A stretch of DNA of 64,000 bases. Source: Pseudomonadales bacterium (GTDB taxonomy: Bacteria > Pseudomonadota > Gammaproteobacteria > Pseudomonadales > Azotimanducaceae). A program made the position numbers and the translations under genes. Positions 62,812-64,000 of the stretch are shown here, piece after piece; the first letter of the stretch is position 1; each line of letters opens with the position of its first letter. A model generated the notes under the pieces. The model was not told the DNA's origin. It ran no database searches and was given only the letters and a program-made list of their open reading frames with translations. The stretch spans positions 1,240,001 to 1,304,000 of the forward strand of contig WLWP01000001.1 of NCBI GenBank assembly GCA_012103505.1. Reading direction: 5' to 3'.

Positions 62812-63927
62812 TCACTCTCTAATCGTTGACGCGATCCGCCTAATGACTGCTGCCAGATCGACACCGCCATCTCGATTTGTCTGAATCGCGATAGTTATAC
62901 CCGATTGAATATAGTGTGTCACACGTGACCGATAGCCTGACCACCTACCTCCATGCAACAAGGCTTTACGGTCCGCGTCGACAAACATGCCGAAGCCATA
63001 ATGCCAACTTTTCTCACGGGGATCGTGCCAACCACCATTGATCATCAGCGCTAGCGAGTCAGAACTAACAATCTTTCCCTCGGCCAAGGCGCCGACAAAC
63101 TCAACTAGCATCGTCGGATTGGTCACCAGACCCCCGCCCGTCCACTCTGACCGAGGATCATATTTCATCCGCCCATCTTTCTTCACTGCGCGACCACCTC
63201 CCATATAACCAATGGCTATGTCCGGCAACACCGCTACATTTTGCGGACGGACGCCATTAAGTTGTTCGGCACGAAGAATTCGCTCCTGCAAAAGGTCGTA
63301 GTAGCTCTCGCCCGTTGCTGCTTCGATGAGTCGACCGAGCACCAGGTAGCCTGAATCTGTGTAGCTGTATCCCTCGCCGGGAAGGAAGCGCCCTGTCTTT
63401 CCGGCCACGAAACCAATCAGTTCTTCAGGCGGAAAATAGGCACTGCCTTGCCGAATTGCTCGCCAGAGCATCTTTCGGTTGAACACAAAGGTACCTGGGT
63501 AGTCGCCTAAACCAGAACTGTGAGACAGCAAGTGCCTAACGAGGATGGCATCGGCGTTCGGCAGTTTGTTGAACCATGCATGGTGTCCAAGCCATTTCGA
63601 CGCAGGTTCATCTAGCCCTATAATCCCATCCTCGACCAACAACATCACTAGCGTCGCAACAAACATTTTCCCTGTGCTGCCGCCTGGCATCCCAATGTCG
63701 TTGTCGAGAGGCAGGTCGTTTTCCTGGTCTGCTAATCCGACTGACCCGCGCACTATGCGTCCGTCGGAAAAACGTACCGCCGCACGCACTCCCGGCATAT
63801 CCATTTCTTCTCGGACTTGGTCCAAAATTGAAATGAGTTCTACGTCAGTAAGTGCAGATATAGGGTGCGCCCACAAACAACAAAGGAAAATGAGCCACCC
63901 AAAGGTCTCTCTTCTTGTTCCAATCAA
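62812..63927 (-). CDS. Serine hydrolase, beta-lactamase (class C/esterase) fold
   Basis: An exported 371-residue protein with a signal segment at residues 8-26. The SxxK motif is S84-T-G-K87 in GGSTGKMF, the tyrosine motif is SYTDSGY, and HGG occurs in LLHGGRWSGY. The ELIGFVAGKTGRFLPGEGY segment is typical of beta-lactamase-family esterases and peptidases rather than of antibiotic-resistance enzymes. It is upstream of the ECF operon on the same strand. Substrate unknown. Confidence 0.87.
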   Translation of the reverse strand: MIGTRRETFGWLIFLCCLWAHPISALTDVELISILDQVREEMDMPGVRAAVRFSDGRIVRGSVGLADQENDLPLDNDIGMPGGSTGKMFVATLVMLLVEDGIIGLDEPASKWLGHHAWFNKLPNADAILVRHLLSHSSGLGDYPGTFVFNRKMLWRAIRQGSAYFPPEELIGFVAGKTGRFLPGEGYSYTDSGYLVLGRLIEAATGESYYDLLQERILRAEQLNGVRPQNVAVLPDIAIGYMGGGRAVKKDGRMKYDPRSEWTGGGLVTNPTMLVEFVGALAEGKIVSSDSLALMINGGWHDPREKSWHYGFGMFVDADRKALLHGGRWSGYRSRVTHYIQSGITIAIQTNRDGGVDLAAVIRRIASTIRE

Positions 63928-64000
63928 TTCAGGCTTGCCCCAGTTAAGAGCAATAAGTATGCCCTTCTCAGACCTTGTCCGGCTATGTTTTGGACACTGA

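Noticed and set aside
62812-63927. Beta-lactamase resistance gene
   Set aside because: Motifs fit the broad serine-hydrolase family; nothing indicates antibiotic hydrolysis.
1-64000. CRISPR arrays, insertion sequences, prophage
   Set aside because: No spaced direct repeats, transposase motifs or phage structural genes were seen on either strand.

Overview
The window is a contiguous piece of a gammaproteobacterial chromosome. The flagellar gene order, the FleQ/FleR-type sigma-54 activators, an HptB-HsbR-HsbA-like module, MatB and an OadGAB sodium pump point to a free-living, probably marine or aquatic heterotroph of moderate GC content. I cannot name the genus. I saw no CRISPR array, transposase or prophage gene.

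Bases 1-34950 are one large flagellar locus. On the minus strand, in transcription order, it holds flgB-C-D-E-F-G-H-I-J-K-L, fliC-flaG-fliD-fliS-fliT, fleQ-fleR, fliE-F-G-H-I-J, hsbA-hsbR-hptB, fliK and fliL-fliM (fliM runs off the left edge). The plus strand carries flgA, flgM-flgN and a YcgR-like PilZ gene. A clear sigma-54 promoter precedes flgB, and clear FliA (sigma-28) promoters precede fliC and flgM, so the usual regulatory hierarchy is visible. Two things are unusual. First, five genes are interrupted by frameshifts or a nonsense codon: fliK, fliF, the fleQ N-terminus, flgI (twice) and flgE. No comparable lesion is visible in the 29 kb that follow. Second, the exported axial proteins FlgE, FlgK, FliC and FliD are much longer than usual and carry related repeated inserts. 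Neither sigma-54 regulator has an intact receiver domain and there is no fleS; an HptB/HsbR/HsbA phosphorelay and partner-switching set sits inside the fli operon instead.

Bases 34950-50400 hold ordinary metabolism and transport: a paired DUF2064-type and family 2 glycosyltransferase, an LLM oxidoreductase, an HExxH peptidase, two SSS sodium symporters (one with two small membrane partners), malonyl-CoA synthetase, a divergent EPSP synthase (aroA), a PQQ-type sugar dehydrogenase, a lipoprotein carboxylesterase and a GFA-family protein. A divergent pair of GNAT-like paralogues lies beside tRNA-Arg(CCU). A strong intrinsic terminator upstream of aroA has no plus-strand gene to serve, which suggests an attenuated leader or a small RNA.

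Bases 50400-64000 hold a probable three-gene unit (SPOR/CBM9/DUF5916 barrel protein, amidohydrolase, BisC-like molybdenum enzyme), the oadGAB sodium-pumping decarboxylase operon with its promoter, an EamA exporter, an ECF sigma/anti-sigma pair with a small membrane protein, and a serine hydrolase of the beta-lactamase fold.
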